This document shows positions 25,581 to 34,316 of a stretch of DNA of 49,396 bases, piece by piece (position 1 is the first letter of the stretch; every line of letters starts with the position of its first letter). A program made the position numbers and the translations under genes. The stretch comes from Candidatus Freyarchaeota archaeon (GTDB taxonomy: Archaea > Asgardarchaeota > Jordiarchaeia > Jordiarchaeales > Jordiarchaeaceae). A model generated the notes under the pieces. That model did not search any database and was not told the DNA's origin. It was given only the letters and a program-made list of their open reading frames with translations. The stretch lies in NCBI GenBank assembly GCA_030587365.1, contig JAUQZE010000043.1, forward strand, positions 1-49,396. The letters are read 5' to 3'.

Positions 25581-26966
25581 ATGGGAGAAAAAGAAAAATC
25601 CGAGCCAGACATCAAAAAAATGAAAGCAGAAAAAGACATTGAAGGGCTAATAAAGGCACTGAAGCAAGAGAAAAAAGAAGTAAGAGAAAACGCAGCAATA
25701 GCACTCAGAGAAATAGAAGACCCAAAAACAGTAGAACCGCTAATACAAGCACTAATACAAGCAATAAAAGACGAAGAGTGTAACATCACGAATGGTGTAG
25801 TATGGGTTCTTAAAAAGATGAGAGAACCAGCAGTAGAACTACTAATAAAAGTACTAAAAGATGTAAACAAAGATGTGCGAAAGACAGCCATCCAAGCTCT
25901 TAGATTGATGGAAGATGAAAGAGCAATCCATCCAGTAATACAAGCAACAAAAGACCAAGATAAAGACATAAGAAAGGAAGCTGTAAAAGTCCTGAGATTT
26001 ATAAGTAAGAAAAGGGCGGTAGAACCGTTAATACAGGCACTAAAAGACGAAAATAAAGACGTACGAAAGGAAGCCGCCGAAGCTTTAATGTTCATAAATG
26101 ATGTGAGAACAATAGAACCGCTAATACAAGCAATAAAAGACGGAGATAAGGACGTACGATGGAGCGCCGCATGTGCACTAATAGCGATAAAAAGTATAAG
26201 CGCCGTAGAATCACTCATAGAAGCACTAAAGGACATAAATAACGATGTTCGATGGAGCGCCGCAATCTCTCTCGGAAAAATAGGGTATGAAAAAGCAACG
26301 GAACCACTAATACAGGTACTAAAAGATGAAAATCGTCACGTTAAATCCGCAGCAGCAGAAGCCCTAGGGGAAATAAGAGATGGTAGAGCGGTGGAACCAC
26401 TAATACAAGCACTAAAAGACGAGGATGAAGATGTTCGAGCTAGCGTAGCGCTAGCATTGGCAAGTATAGAAGACAAGAGAGCAGTAGAACCACTAATACA
26501 AACACTAAATGATGAGAATGTGGTTGCTAGACATAGAGCAGCATTTGCGCTGAAAAATATGGGAGACGCAAGGGCGGTGGAACCACTAATACAAGCACTA
26601 AAAGACGAAAACTCAGAAGTTCGAGAAATGGTTATAGAAGCGCTTGGAAACATAGAGGACATTAGAGCGGTGGAACCACTAATACAAGCACTAAAAGACG
26701 AGGACTGTATTGTCCGATGTAAAGCCGCAGGTTCGCTTGGATTAATAGGAGACGCAAGGGCGGTGGAACCACTAATACAAGCACTAAAAGACGAAGATGA
26801 GGATGTTCGAAGGGGAGCAGAATGGGCCCTTGGACAAATAGAAGGAAGGAGAAGAAAGGGCAAAAGAAGCACTCGCCAGAGCGTCTATAAAGACAACCAC
26901 AAAGTACTGAGAACTATAGAAGACGCCATGCAGGAAATCGATTATGAAAAAGATTACGAACTGTGA
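25581..26966 (+). CDS. HEAT-repeat (PBS-lyase-type) protein
   Basis: The 461-residue protein is built almost entirely of about thirteen 31-residue HEAT-like repeats of the form RAVEPLIQALKDE-x4-VR-x2-AA-x-ALG-x-IGD. They start near residue 15 and run to about 415. Such solenoids mediate protein-protein contacts, and the PBS-lyase name does not imply enzyme activity. A basic patch (GRRRKGKRSTRQ) and an acidic C-terminal tail follow. Several repeats are nearly identical at the DNA level, spaced exactly 93 bp, pointing to recent duplication. It is convergent with the epimerase gene. The partner is unknown. Confidence 0.85.
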   Translation: MGEKEKSEPDIKKMKAEKDIEGLIKALKQEKKEVRENAAIALREIEDPKTVEPLIQALIQAIKDEECNITNGVVWVLKKMREPAVELLIKVLKDVNKDVRKTAIQALRLMEDERAIHPVIQATKDQDKDIRKEAVKVLRFISKKRAVEPLIQALKDENKDVRKEAAEALMFINDVRTIEPLIQAIKDGDKDVRWSAACALIAIKSISAVESLIEALKDINNDVRWSAAISLGKIGYEKATEPLIQVLKDENRHVKSAAAEALGEIRDGRAVEPLIQALKDEDEDVRASVALALASIEDKRAVEPLIQTLNDENVVARHRAAFALKNMGDARAVEPLIQALKDENSEVREMVIEALGNIEDIRAVEPLIQALKDEDCIVRCKAAGSLGLIGDARAVEPLIQALKDEDEDVRRGAEWALGQIEGRRRKGKRSTRQSVYKDNHKVLRTIEDAMQEIDYEKDYEL

Positions 26967-27076
26967 ACTCAAAAAAATTAAATGAAAAAATATTATAAAA
27001 AGGAAACAATTATTCAAGTAAAATCAAACTAAAATAATTCAGGATAAACTAGAAGAATTCGTTGTAAAAAATAGGA

Positions 27077-27105
27077 GAAAAAGTGCATTAGGGAAGCCCT
27101 CGCGC
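27077..27105 (+). repeat. 29-bp dispersed repeat, copy 1 (possible IS605 right-end relic)
   Basis: These 29 bases are identical to 29306-29334, and weaker similarity extends about 70 bp upstream. One frame reads KCIREALAP, which resembles the S-M-K-Q-E-A-P tail of TnpB. AGGGAAGCCCT can form a small hairpin. An IS200/IS605 right-end remnant is likely. Confidence 0.45.
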
Positions 27106-27111
27106 CTATAG

Positions 27112-27170
27112 CCCGCCCTTACATAAAGGGGGGAGCCGCAATTTTGTGAATGGGGCGGGTATTTTTTATT
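27112..27170 (+). terminator. Inverted repeat followed by a T-run
   Basis: CCCGCCC (27112-27118) pairs with GGGCGGG (27153-27159), followed by TATTTTTTATT. It lies between the convergent HEAT-repeat and epimerase genes and could end transcription of the former. The long 34-bp loop and the overlap with the dispersed repeat make a mobile-element origin possible. Confidence 0.35.
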
Positions 27171-27197
27171 CCATTTTTTCATCAATGATATGATGGT

Positions 27198-28709
27198 TTA
27201 CAGAATGTCTTCGTAGCACTTTTCATCATAAAAATTGTTTTCTTTCTTGTCATGATTGGGGTAATAGATTTGAGCGAAGAAATGATTTTTCTTGGCGATT
27301 TTGTCATAATTCCATGGTGGTGGTAAACACTCGGGGCACCAATGTCCAGCTCTTACAATCAGTGTAGGAGTAGCTTCAAACTCGTGACCGAATGCGCATT
27401 TCCACTTGAGCTTTGTTCTCATGTCAATGAAATTATCTGAGAGACATTCTCCGCCCCTAAATTTAGCTGCGCCTTGAGCATCTTCCAAATCTATTTTTTC
27501 ATTCGGTTTTTTATCATCATAACCATGGTCTAAGAGAATATAATCCCCATCCGCTTCTGGCATATCAACATCCCAATCAGGTATGGTCTCAAATTTTTCC
27601 CTAGATCCGTAAAATGCAGCGATTCTTTTTTCATTGTTGTTTTTTATCCAATACATTGTTCCATCTTTTCCCAAGGTCATCTTTTCAGTGAAGAATTTTT
27701 TAATAAAATATTTTGGAACTATTTTTCCGAGTTTAATATACCAAGGTGCTGCATCTTTTACTTGATGATAATGGTCTTCAAGCGACTGCCGCCAATGTCC
27801 TAAATGTTCATTAAGCATATGGCTATCCGCAAACCAGTTACAATGGAAGTTTCTCAAAGCAAACCAATTTCTTTTCATTATTTTACGATAATCTCCCATC
27901 CCCAGTATCTTCATCATATCCCTAATGTAATCAACGAAAACAAACCTGCACACCGGACCCCCGCCCATATTATATATTCTACCCCAAAAATCATCGGGGA
28001 CTTCCAAACATTGAACTAATCCATACCCCGCATCATCGGCAGTCACGAATTCTATATGAGTGTTGATTGGCTGGTGATACAAAATTGGATCCATAAGCGA
28101 CATCGCATCAGGGAGCGCAATATAATAAGTTTGCCGAATCGAAGCCCAATATTTCAAGCCCGACTCGATAACTATCCTTTCAGCGCGAATCTTTGTCGTC
28201 GCATAAAAGTCAAAAACACTTGGTTTAAGAGGATCCCCCGTCCTGACCATATGAATTGGTGGAAGCCTATCACCATACTCCGCCACTGATCCAATATTCA
28301 CGAGGCGGATATCATCACCATTATTCGGCTGCGCTTTGATGGCGGCAACAATATTCTTAGCAGCTCCCACATTAATCTTTTCAGCCAAAGGCGGATTATG
28401 ATCTGCTGCCGGGGCAATGAAAGCTGCGGGATGGAGTACAAAATCCGCACCAGTAACCGCCGTTAACACATCTTCATAATTAGTCAAATCCCCCCATACA
28501 ATCTTTAAATCGTCAAGTTCAACAACCCCTCTTTGCCCGACTGGTATTCTTTTACGCCCCTCATACTCTCTGAATAGTTTCTTATTTTCTTTAGAGGGCC
28601 TAACCAGAATCACAGTATCATATCTATCTCGTCTCCTACGTAACTCTTTAAACGCAGCACCGCCCATAGAACCAGATGCACCGGTTAAAAAAACTGTTTT
28701 CTTCGCCAT
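27198..28709 (-). CDS. NAD-dependent epimerase/dehydratase with a C-terminal zinc-ribbon domain
   Basis: This 503-residue protein is an extended short-chain dehydrogenase. The N-terminal Rossmann motif is FLTGASGSMGG. An atypical YxxxK is seen as DFYATTKIRAE, with the Ser/Thr region at NIGSVAEYGD. Residues to about 310 form the epimerase fold. The region beyond is longer than in normal epimerases (about 300-330 residues) and ends in a zinc-ribbon-like unit, KWKCAFGHEFEATPTL then HWCPEC. ATG at 28709 (MAKKTVF) is preferred, with GGAGATG just upstream. The substrate is unknown, perhaps a sugar nucleotide. The zinc unit resembles ones that bind nucleic acids or proteins. Confidence 0.75.
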   Translation of the reverse strand: MAKKTVFLTGASGSMGGAAFKELRRRRDRYDTVILVRPSKENKKLFREYEGRKRIPVGQRGVVELDDLKIVWGDLTNYEDVLTAVTGADFVLHPAAFIAPAADHNPPLAEKINVGAAKNIVAAIKAQPNNGDDIRLVNIGSVAEYGDRLPPIHMVRTGDPLKPSVFDFYATTKIRAERIVIESGLKYWASIRQTYYIALPDAMSLMDPILYHQPINTHIEFVTADDAGYGLVQCLEVPDDFWGRIYNMGGGPVCRFVFVDYIRDMMKILGMGDYRKIMKRNWFALRNFHCNWFADSHMLNEHLGHWRQSLEDHYHQVKDAAPWYIKLGKIVPKYFIKKFFTEKMTLGKDGTMYWIKNNNEKRIAAFYGSREKFETIPDWDVDMPEADGDYILLDHGYDDKKPNEKIDLEDAQGAAKFRGGECLSDNFIDMRTKLKWKCAFGHEFEATPTLIVRAGHWCPECLPPPWNYDKIAKKNHFFAQIYYPNHDKKENNFYDEKCYEDIL

Positions 28710-28742
28710 TCCACATCTCCAATTTTTTCCATTTAAATTCAA

Positions 28743-28926
28743 ATCCTAAAAACCTATTCTATTTTAACCAATCAAACTAAACACCAAATTTCAACTCCCA
28801 TTACATTATCCTTCTCTTAACAGTAACAAAAATTTTTCCAGGTTACCCACAATCCAGAGTCGAACCTTAATATTAAAGGTTTAGCTCCCCACAACTTTAG
28901 CTCCCCACAACAATAGAGAAAAAACA
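28743..28926. repeat. Spacer with an exact 16-bp tandem duplication
   Basis: AT-rich upstream DNA of the epimerase gene. TTTAGCTCCCCACAAC occurs twice in direct tandem at 28880-28895 and 28896-28911. No gene is seen. Confidence 0.5.
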
Positions 28927-29181
28927 CTAGGAGCCACAGTTAATGGTAGTAATGTATTTGCTTCCGCAAGCAATGGGAGCATCGATCCTAAAACTGACGC
29001 TGAAGGATATAGGGACTGGACCCCAGTACCCTACAAGATATAATCTTGAGTAACATTCTATATTCAGAACCAAGACTCTACAAAACATATCCATACTTAT
29101 CCCTAAGCGGTCATCACCCCCTACATTGCTACAACTGTATTTAGCACCCCATTTATTTGGGCCCTTTCTGAAAAAATTCAT
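28927..29181 (-). pseudogene. Possible relic of an IS605 OrfB (TnpB) tail
   Basis: An 84-codon frame on the minus strand includes SVSFRIDAPIACGSKYITT, similar to the S-(M/F)-(K/R)-x-(E/D)-x-P tail seen in the other relics of this window. An overlapping frame reads GSMLPLLAEANTLLPL, also reminiscent of IS605 tails. No other TnpB part is recognisable. It sits in a 985-bp gap without a supported gene. Confidence 0.25.
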
Positions 29182-29694
29182 CTGTAGCGGAAAAAAGAAT
29201 GCTTATAGAGAGCCAAAAACCCTAAAAAATAAATTAACAAATATTCAAAAAAGGCAAGAACTATTCAAACAAAAAGCAGGCTAGAGGAACACTAGAAAAA
29301 CTAAAGAAAAAGTGCATTAGGGAAGCCCTCGCGCTATATCGCCCACACCAATACACAAAAAAAGAAGACCAACAACGACAATGCAAGTGAGGGGGGAAAG
29401 CGATTAGTGAGCTTAGTGTGGAATGTGCAGCGTGAGGTTCAACTTCCCCGATTAGATATTGTGTATTTTATAAATAAAAATCTTTTGCTTGTTTTCGGTG
29501 TTTTTTTCCTTTTGTTTTGTTTTTTTGGATTTTTATAGGCTTTTTGTTTAAATATGCTGGTGTTTTATGTTTTTTGTACATGTTTTTTGTAGGGTTATGT
29601 GAGTATTTTTTGTGTGTTACTCGCCTTTTTATTATTTTTTGTTGTGAATTTTTTCAAGTTAACTGCGGCTTATTATGGTTCGGAGGACCCTTCC
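29182..29694. other. Intergenic region, G/T-rich leader of the next gene
   Basis: This gap holds the second copy of the 29-bp repeat (29306-29334). From about 29460 it becomes strikingly T- and G-rich on the plus strand. A frame open from 29599 gives a hydrophobic stretch that I regard as compositional. TATTTTATAAAT near 29463 is a possible TATA box for the winged-helix gene. Confidence 0.35.
29306..29334 (+). repeat. 29-bp dispersed repeat, copy 2
   Basis: Identical to 27077-27105, with the frame KCIREALAL. The two copies lie 2.2 kb apart in the same orientation on either side of the epimerase gene, as expected of dispersed element right ends. Confidence 0.45.
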
Positions 29695-30189
29695 ATGGTA
29701 GAGGATAATTCACATTTCTCGATTTTTGGCAGTATTAGTGGCGGTTCCGGTGCAGGTACCGGTTATGGTTCCGGTTCTAGTTCGGGGAAGAGCGATGTTT
29801 TGAGGAGATTGATGGGGGGTGATTTTTGTAAACGGGCTATTTTTGATGCTTTGAGTGGTGGGGGATGGTACACTGTTCTCGATTTATGTCGTGTGGCGCG
29901 TAACTGGGATCATGCTGTAGGAATTGTAAGGGTGAGCACTATCTTAAACCAGTTTCAGCAGTCTTTGGGTAGTGATTTTTTGGAGTCTAGGATGGGTAGA
30001 GACGCTACTGAGTGGCGTATCAATCCTGAATTTTTACGCTCTGTAGCGGGCGTCCTTTCCGAGTTGAAGCCCCGTGATAATAAGACTGAGACTAAGATTT
30101 CGGAAGGAGTTAAGAACGATAACGTGAAACCGCCCAGTGGTCTTCTCCGCAATCTCTTGGGGAAAACTTCCCAGGATTTAGATTTGTAG
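29695..30189 (+). CDS. Winged-helix protein with a Gly/Ser-rich N-terminal linker
   Basis: The ATG at 29695 is chosen because GGAGG (29682-29686) lies 8 nt upstream. Extension to 29599 would add a hydrophobic stretch of doubtful reality. The 164-residue protein begins with a flexible Gly/Ser segment (SISGGSGAGTGYGSGSSSG), then a helical domain with winged-helix character: CKRAIFDALSGGGWYTVLDL, RVSTILNQFQQSLG, EWRINPEFLRSVAGVLSEL. A charged tail ends the protein. No family is recognised. It lies 150 bp before the ferredoxin-moaA pair on the same strand and shares their G/T-rich coding. Confidence 0.55.
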   Translation: MVEDNSHFSIFGSISGGSGAGTGYGSGSSSGKSDVLRRLMGGDFCKRAIFDALSGGGWYTVLDLCRVARNWDHAVGIVRVSTILNQFQQSLGSDFLESRMGRDATEWRINPEFLRSVAGVLSELKPRDNKTETKISEGVKNDNVKPPSGLLRNLLGKTSQDLDL

Positions 30190-30339
30190 TTTTTTTTCAG
30201 ACTTATTTGTTGTTTGATTTCTCATTTGTTTCGCGTAATTGTTCGCTTTTTTGGCGTTGGTAAAATTCTTAAACATCTTTCAATTTGGTTTCTATGGAGT
30301 TTTAAGTTAAGTTAAGGTAAGGTAGGGTATGGTTTTAGC

Positions 30340-30573
30340 ATGGTTCAGATAGTTATAGATTCGAATAAGTGTCTTGGTGAAGGGATATGTAGGGCTGTTT
30401 GTCCTAAGGGTGGGCGGATTTACAAAATTGTGGAGTTAGATGGAAAGCGTTTGGCTGTTGTTATGGATGAAAGCAGCTGTCTTGGCTGTAAATTGTGCAT
30501 GACGAGATGCCCACATGATGCTATTAGGATTGATTTTAAGAAGAGGTCTCGTTTTCGGGATGTAGAGTTTTGA
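30340..30573 (+). CDS. Small ferredoxin with one altered cluster motif
   Basis: The 77-residue protein is a 2[4Fe-4S]-type ferredoxin. The second motif is complete (C47-L-G-C50-K-L-C53-x3-C57-P). The first reads C11-L-G-E14-G-I-C17-x3-C21-P, with Glu at the position of the second cysteine. One site therefore has three cysteines and one Glu. It may hold a [3Fe-4S] cluster or a [4Fe-4S] cluster with a carboxylate ligand. A short insertion separates the motifs. It lies just upstream of moaA, a radical SAM enzyme that needs electrons, so it could be the donor. Confidence 0.8.
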   Translation: MVQIVIDSNKCLGEGICRAVCPKGGRIYKIVELDGKRLAVVMDESSCLGCKLCMTRCPHDAIRIDFKKRSRFRDVEF

Positions 30574-30695
30574 TTGATTTTTTCTCTTTCTGGTTTTGTT
30601 TTGTGTGTGGTGTTTTGGCTTGTTTTTTGTGGGTTAATGTTTTAAGTTTTGTTACGACTGTATTTTTTAGAATTTTGTTTTGGCGGCGTGCGATT

Positions 30696-31619
30696 ATGGT
30701 TTGTGATAAGGTTGGGAGGCCTATTCGGGATATTCGGGTTTCCCTTACGCATCGTTGTAATCTTAAGTGTATTTATTGTCATGGGGAGGGTGAGCGTCAT
30801 CCTGTTGGTGAGTTGGGGGTTTCAGAGATTGAGAGGGTTGTGGCGGTGGCGGCGGGTGAGGGTGTGCGGCGGGTGAAGTTGACTGGTGGAGAGCCGCTGC
30901 TGCGTAGGGATGTTTTCGAAGTGGTGGGGAGGCTTTCCTCTATTCCTGGAATCGAGGAGGTTTCTATGACTACTAACGCCACTTTGCTTGCGGACATGGC
31001 GGGTGAGCTTAAGGAGGCGGGGTTGAAAAGAGTGAATGTTAGCTTGGATTCTCTTGTTCCTGAGAGATATAAGGAGATTACGGGTTTTGATAAGTTGGAC
31101 TCCGTGCTGAGGGGGATTGATGAGGCGGTGAGAGTTGGACTTAGTCCCGTGAAGATTAACATGGTATTGTTAAAGGATTTGAATGATGACGAATTCTGGG
31201 ATTTAGCAAGGTTTTCCAGGGAGAAGGGCGTGATTCTACAGGTGATTGAACTTGTGGATCTTGGGGATAACTCCATCTTCCAGCGTTATCATGCGGGCGT
31301 CGAACCTTTAGAGAGTGAACTGCAGCGTCAAGCGGAAAGAATTGTCACTAGAAGTATGCATAAAAGAAAAAAGTATTTTCTACCCGGCGGGGCGGAAGTG
31401 GAGATTGTTAAGCCAGTGCATAACAGTGATTTCTGCTCCAACTGTACACGCATTCGGCTTACAAGCGACGGTAAGCTCAAACCCTGCTTGATGCGAAACG
31501 ATAATCTGGTGGATGTCGCTGAACCACTAAGAAAAGGGTCAGATCCGAAGACTCTCAGAGAGCTGTTCTTAAAAGCAGTAGAGTTACGTGAGCCTTACTA
31601 CAGAGCCGAGGATGAGTAA
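30696..31619 (+). CDS. moaA: GTP 3',8-cyclase (MoaA), molybdenum cofactor synthesis
   Basis: This radical SAM enzyme starts molybdopterin synthesis by rearranging GTP. The N-terminal cluster motif is CNLKCIYC (C-x3-C-x2-C), followed by KLTGGEPLLR. The second cluster, which binds GTP, is CSNC with a third Cys in KLKPCL. ATG at 30696 gives 307 residues, the usual archaeal length. The open frame to 30570 adds 42 hydrophobic, T-rich residues that are probably not translated. The C-terminus (REPYYRAEDE) lacks the Gly-Gly end of many bacterial MoaA proteins. It shares direction and base composition with the ferredoxin gene 122 bp upstream. Confidence 0.85.
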   Translation: MVCDKVGRPIRDIRVSLTHRCNLKCIYCHGEGERHPVGELGVSEIERVVAVAAGEGVRRVKLTGGEPLLRRDVFEVVGRLSSIPGIEEVSMTTNATLLADMAGELKEAGLKRVNVSLDSLVPERYKEITGFDKLDSVLRGIDEAVRVGLSPVKINMVLLKDLNDDEFWDLARFSREKGVILQVIELVDLGDNSIFQRYHAGVEPLESELQRQAERIVTRSMHKRKKYFLPGGAEVEIVKPVHNSDFCSNCTRIRLTSDGKLKPCLMRNDNLVDVAEPLRKGSDPKTLRELFLKAVELREPYYRAEDE

Positions 31620-31694
31620 TTATTCCAACTGTTTACGATAAGCCTTCCTTTCTGAATGACCGGGCTTAGTTTGTTATATTTTTCTTCCGTCAGC

Positions 31695-32813
31695 CTAAAT
31701 GGATCTTTTTAGGAGTTCCATCAGGTCCACTAGTTTTATTTTGGAATCAGAGTATCTGATGGCTCTTTCAAAGTTGAATTCGCAGATTGGGCAGGTGGTC
31801 ACAAGCATTTCTGCTCCAGTGGCTTCTGCTTCCTTTACTCGTTTTTCTGCTATTTTTACTGCAACCTCGGGATAAGCGGCCATCATCCCTCCGCCCGCCC
31901 CGCAGCACTTCGCATCGAATTTGTTGTGCTCCATTTCTCTCAGTTCCAATCCGGGAATACTTTTCAGAATTCTGCGTGGTTCCTCCACTACTTTCATATG
32001 TCTGCCGAGGTGACAAGGGTCGTGGTAGGTGACGATGGATTTTACGGGTTTGGTGGGTTTTATTTTTCCCTCATCCAGCATCTTCGCGACCGACTGTGCA
32101 ATATGTTCCACTTCTATATCGAAGTTGAAGTATTTTGGATACTCCTCGGCGAAAATTTTGTAGCAACCCGGACAACCGGTAATGATTCTTTTAATACCCG
32201 CTTTTCGGAACGCATCTACATTCCTTTTCCCGTTCTCAATGAAGTCTTCTAAAAAGCCGGTGGTGAGCATAAGGCTTCCGCAGCAACCCTCCTCATTTCC
32301 CAGATAATTCAGTTTTAACCCGTTATCGATGAGCAGTTTGGCTGAGGATTTTAACCAGTCTGGAAAAATGTAGGGATAGGTACAGCCGGCATATAGGAGA
32401 GTGTCAGCGGATTTTGAGAATTTAACATCTTTCGCCCAAGTGGCTCTCTCGTTTCGGGATTTCAGGTAGGGATTACTGTTTCTTTTGATTTCCTCTACGC
32501 CCCTCTCGTGATACTCATCCTTTAATCCCGCCTCCACCAAGTCTGCCCTGAGAGCCTCGGTAATTTCCACGTTATGAAGGGCACATTTTGAACTGCAGTA
32601 GGCACACGTCGCACAGAGATTTATACAGTCTAGGAGTTCCTTGCTTGGTTCCAGAACTCCCTCCAACAGTCCTCTGGCTATAAGCATCCTACCGCGACAA
32701 GAATAAGACTCAAAACCCATTTCTCTATAAACCGGACAGAGCTCCCTGCAGTAGCCGCACCGAGTGCGGTTGCAAGTGTATATATCTTCCTTGTACTCAT
32801 CTATGTGTTCCAT
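31695..32813 (-). CDS. Iron-sulfur subunit with two CCG domains (GlcF/HdrD-like)
   Basis: The 372-residue protein has an N-terminal ferredoxin-like part with two cluster motifs (CGYCRELCP near residue 19; CINLCATCAYCSSKC near 65). Two CCG domains follow, with EEGCCGSLMLTTGF and AKCCGAGGGMMAA plus GCPGCY and TCPICEFNFE. This is the architecture of glycolate/lactate oxidase GlcF and heterodisulfide reductase HdrD subunits. The FAD subunit gene lies immediately upstream (37 bp) on the same strand. Together they likely form a soluble 2-hydroxyacid oxidoreductase passing electrons through clusters. The substrate cannot be told from the sequence. Confidence 0.85.
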   Translation of the reverse strand: MEHIDEYKEDIYTCNRTRCGYCRELCPVYREMGFESYSCRGRMLIARGLLEGVLEPSKELLDCINLCATCAYCSSKCALHNVEITEALRADLVEAGLKDEYHERGVEEIKRNSNPYLKSRNERATWAKDVKFSKSADTLLYAGCTYPYIFPDWLKSSAKLLIDNGLKLNYLGNEEGCCGSLMLTTGFLEDFIENGKRNVDAFRKAGIKRIITGCPGCYKIFAEEYPKYFNFDIEVEHIAQSVAKMLDEGKIKPTKPVKSIVTYHDPCHLGRHMKVVEEPRRILKSIPGLELREMEHNKFDAKCCGAGGGMMAAYPEVAVKIAEKRVKEAEATGAEMLVTTCPICEFNFERAIRYSDSKIKLVDLMELLKRSI

Positions 32814-32849
32814 TTTTTCACCCTTCTTAGATTTTTGATATCCTTACAG

Positions 32850-34316
32850 TTATTTTTCTGGTTTTATCCAGCATGATTCAAACTTTTTGCCGGGGTTCAT
32901 TATGTTTGCGGGGTCGAATACCTCTTTGATTTTTTTCATGTATTTTAGCGCTTCTCCGTGTTCGTACTTGTTGAAGCCTCCTAGTCGGTCTCCGTCGCCG
33001 ATGTAGGTGCTCATGGTCCCTTCTAAGTCTATGGCCATTTTGCTCATTTCTTCGACGTATTTGTAGAAGCGTTTTACTTCTTCGGGGTTGCTGTCGTCTA
33101 CGAATACTGCGAAGCTTATGCTGGGGCTTATGCGGTTGGGTCTTTCGTTGTATACGCACATTCCTAGGATTTCGATTTGGTTTTTTTCTGCTATTTCTAG
33201 GAATTTTTTGTAGGCTTCTTCTATTCTGCCTATGGGGATTCCTAGGTCTGCGGCTCCGAATTTTTTCTGTCTTTGGGAGTCGGGCCATTTCTGTTTGAAG
33301 GGTTGGAACTGGAGGGTGTGTTTGCTGGTCCACCATCCGTCGATGATTTCCCTCTCTTTTACTTTTACTCCTCCGCTTTCTTCTAGTATTTTTAGAGCGT
33401 ATTTGTGTACGAAGTTTACCACTTCTTCGTCGCCGTTGAAGGATACGAATAGTAGTGCTTCAGCCCAGTCTGGGATGTCTGGTTCTTTTCCGTACTTTTC
33501 TCTGTAGGCGTGGGTGTAGAATCCTAGGCGTCTTCTGCAGTTGACGTGTGCGCTTTCGACGCTTAGGCCAGCTTGGAGGAGTTTTTGTAGGGCGTTTATT
33601 GCTTCTGAGATGGATTTGAAGACTGCCGCTTCCACTGCTCTCGTTTGAGGCTTGGGGAATACCTTCAGCGTGGCTTCTGTAACCACTCCGAGGGTGCCCT
33701 CCGCTCCTATCAGGAGCCAGTGTAGTTTGTATCCTGAGGAGGTGCATAGTGCCTTTCTGTGTCCTACTCTTAGAATTTCTCCGGTGCCAGTTACAATTAC
33801 GGCGTTGAGGAGGTAGTCTACCAGTTTTCCGTACTTTATGCCAAAGGTGCTGTCGTTGTCGCAGGATATAGCGGCGCCGACTGTGGACGCGGGTTTGCTT
33901 TCGGGGTCGTGTGGCCACCATAAGCCGTGTTTTTCTAGTTCCTTGTTTAGTGTTAGGACGGGTATGCCGACTTGTGTGGTTACGGTTAGGTTTTCTTTAT
34001 CTATTTCCAGAACCTTGTTGAGTCCCTTGGTGTCTATGGATATGCCTCCTTTGATTGGGGATACACCTCCGCCCATTCCGGTTCCTCCTGCAAACGGGAT
34101 AACTGGAATCTTTTGATTGTATGCGATTTTTACTATTTCCGCTACTTCTTCCGTGGTTGAGGGTACTACGACTAGGTCGGGGAGTTGCGCCTCTTTCGCG
34201 TTTCGGGGAGACCAATCTCTGCTGTAAGCCATTCTGTGGAATTTTTGCATTGAAACTTTTTCCTCGCCTATTTTCTGTGCTATTTCCTCAGCAGCCTTCT
34301 GTATTTCCAACATCAT
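32850..34316 (-). CDS. FAD-linked oxidase subunit (GlcD / D-lactate dehydrogenase-like)
   Basis: This protein of about 488 residues belongs to the vanillyl-alcohol-oxidase flavoprotein family. The FAD-binding part has PDLVVVPSTTEEVAEIVKIA and IPVIPFAGGTGMGGGVSP, then STVGAAISCDNDSTFGIKYG and GAEGTLGVVTEATLKVFP. The C-terminal substrate-binding domain ends with EVFDPANIMNPGKKF, typical of GlcD and D-lactate dehydrogenases. ATG at 34316 (or 34313) is chosen, since GAGGAGT lies directly upstream; the frame to 34403 is not supported. It is the first gene of a two-gene operon with the CCG iron-sulfur subunit. Confidence 0.85.
   Translation of the reverse strand: MMLEIQKAAEEIAQKIGEEKVSMQKFHRMAYSRDWSPRNAKEAQLPDLVVVPSTTEEVAEIVKIAYNQKIPVIPFAGGTGMGGGVSPIKGGISIDTKGLNKVLEIDKENLTVTTQVGIPVLTLNKELEKHGLWWPHDPESKPASTVGAAISCDNDSTFGIKYGKLVDYLLNAVIVTGTGEILRVGHRKALCTSSGYKLHWLLIGAEGTLGVVTEATLKVFPKPQTRAVEAAVFKSISEAINALQKLLQAGLSVESAHVNCRRRLGFYTHAYREKYGKEPDIPDWAEALLFVSFNGDEEVVNFVHKYALKILEESGGVKVKEREIIDGWWTSKHTLQFQPFKQKWPDSQRQKKFGAADLGIPIGRIEEAYKKFLEIAEKNQIEILGMCVYNERPNRISPSISFAVFVDDSNPEEVKRFYKYVEEMSKMAIDLEGTMSTYIGDGDRLGGFNKYEHGEALKYMKKIKEVFDPANIMNPGKKFESCWIKPEK

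Noticed and set aside
25556..26872. Long minus-strand frames opposite the HEAT-repeat gene
   Set aside because: They are repetitive Ser/Ala-rich reflections of the 93-bp repeats and have no SD or family features.
25581..26966. CRISPR-like array because of regular 93-bp repeats
   Set aside because: The repetition is in phase with codons of a HEAT-repeat protein and has no unique spacers. No CRISPR array or cas gene is seen in the window.
30570..30695. 42-residue N-terminal extension of MoaA
   Set aside because: The stretch is hydrophobic only because the DNA is G/T-rich, and MoaA from 30696 already has the normal length and motifs.
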